Positions 4,831 through 5,632 of a DNA stretch of 5,632 bases are shown here, piece by piece; position 1 is the first letter of the stretch; the number at the start of each line of letters is the position of its first letter. This DNA is from Alphaproteobacteria bacterium. Its GTDB lineage: Bacteria; Pseudomonadota; Alphaproteobacteria; Sphingomonadales; Sphingomonadaceae. The stretch lies in NCBI GenBank assembly GCA_028293005.1, contig JAQGLH010000150.1, positions 1 to 5,632 of the forward strand. The letters run 5' to 3'. A program made the position numbers and the translations under genes. Below the pieces are notes generated by a model. That model did no database searches and was not told where the DNA came from. It worked only from the letters and a program-made list of their open reading frames with translations.

Positions 4831-5632
4831 TCAGTTTTTGTCCCCCTCCTCGCCCTTGGTTTCGCCGATGCCCAGCGCCTTGAGCTTGCGGTGGAGCGCC
4901 GAGCGTTCCATGCCGATGAAGGTCGCGGTCCGCGAAATATTGCCGGAGAAACGGCGGATCTGGACGCGCAGATATTCGCGCTCGAACGTCTCGCGCGCCT
5001 CGCGCAACGGCGTTCCCATGATCGCCTTGACCGCCTCTCCCGGGCTGAGCTGGGCCTGATCGTTGATGATCTCGGGCGGCAGCATGTCGATCTCGATCGC
5101 GCCCTTGCGGGCACCGGGCGCCAGGATGATCGTGCGCTCGATCACGTTGCGCAGCTGGCGCACGTTGCCCGGCCAGTCGTAAGCCTGCAGCGCCGCGACC
5201 GCGTCGGACGAGAAATTGGGCGTCGGGAAGCGCTGCTCGGCGGCGTATCGGGCCGCGAAATGGTTGATCAACTCGGGAATGTCTTCGCGCCGGTCGGCCA
5301 GCGCGGGCAAATGCAGCGGAACGACGTTGAGGCGGTAGAACAGATCCTCGCGGAAACGTCCCGCGGCGATCTCCTCGGCAAGATCGGTCGCGGTCGAGGA
5401 GACGACGCGCATGTCGACCTTGACCACGCGCTGGCCGCCGACGCGCGTGAAGCTCTGGTCGGTCAGTACGCGAAGGATCTTCGCCTGGGCCGGGATCGGC
5501 ATGTCGGCGATCTCGTCGAGAAACAGGGTGCCGCCATGCGCCTGCTCGAGCAGGCCGGGGCGGACCAGTTCGTCGCCCTCCTCCACCCCGAACAATTCCT
5601 CCTCGACCCGCTCGGGGGTCATCCGCGCCGCG
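4831..5632 (-). CDS. ntrX: NtrX-type response regulator, AAA+ and Fis domains, 5' end outside the window
   Basis: NtrX is the DNA-binding partner of the membrane kinase NtrY. The visible 266 codons cover the later part of the AAA+ domain and the C-terminal DNA-binding domain; the receiver domain and Walker A lie beyond the right edge. Numbering from the internal ATG at 5622, Walker B is GGTLFLDEIADMP (30-42), followed by GRFREDLFYRLNVVPLHLP (88-106) with the arginine fingers, the sensor II segment WPGNVRQLRNVIER (150-163), and a Fis-type helix-turn-helix GNISRTATFIGMERSALHRK (227-246). Between ELFG and the GLLEQAHGG segment there is only VEEGDELVRP, where sigma-54 activators carry GAFTGA. The frame continues upstream as Ala-Ala-Arg to the edge, so the ATG at 5622 is not the start. 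The assignment rests on these features and on the ntrX-hfq-hflX gene order known from alphaproteobacteria. Confidence 0.88.
   Translation of the reverse strand, partial: AARMTPERVEEELFGVEEGDELVRPGLLEQAHGGTLFLDEIADMPIPAQAKILRVLTDQSFTRVGGQRVVKVDMRVVSSTATDLAEEIAAGRFREDLFYRLNVVPLHLPALADRREDIPELINHFAARYAAEQRFPTPNFSSDAVAALQAYDWPGNVRQLRNVIERTIILAPGARKGAIEIDMLPPEIINDQAQLSPGEAVKAIMGTPLREARETFEREYLRVQIRRFSGNISRTATFIGMERSALHRKLKALGIGETKGEEGDKN

Overview
The window looks like the chromosome of an alphaproteobacterium, most likely a sphingomonad. I base this on the high GC content, the order ntrX-hfq-hflX with mazG and queE beside it, and an Hfq made of two fused Sm domains. This is inference from gene content; no database was searched.

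Layout. On the left (1-978) is damaged sequence. It holds a DUF3303-type small protein cut by the window edge (1-265, minus), an N-terminal fragment of a cyclopropane-fatty-acid synthase-like gene whose stop overlaps the DUF3303 start (262-534, minus), a stretch with no gene (535-804), and a degenerate 5' fragment of a second mazG (about 805-974, plus). Next comes an intact-looking queE (979-1791, minus), then a 239-base divergent spacer with a nested inverted repeat, then full-length mazG (2031-2798, plus). On the right is a minus-strand cluster read right to left: ntrX (beyond 5632 to 4831), hfq (4717-4223) and hflX (4220-2910). It runs tail-to-tail into mazG.

How the genes relate. NtrX is a response regulator with an AAA+ domain and a Fis-type DNA-binding domain, but the loop that normally contacts sigma-54 is missing. 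Hfq is an RNA chaperone; here two complete Hfq domains are joined in 164 residues. HflX is a ribosome-associated GTPase placed 2 bases after hfq, so probably translationally coupled. MazG hydrolyses non-canonical or excess nucleoside triphosphates. QueE makes the 7-deazaguanine precursor for queuosine. The right-hand cluster is stress and regulatory housekeeping.

The best candidates for a second look are the tandem-domain Hfq, with its two halves differing at RNA-binding positions; the mazG fragment beside queE, whose differences from the intact gene are mostly synonymous; and the truncated CFA-like ORF fused by an ATGA overlap to DUF3303. I see no CRISPR array, tRNA, rRNA, transposase or phage gene.
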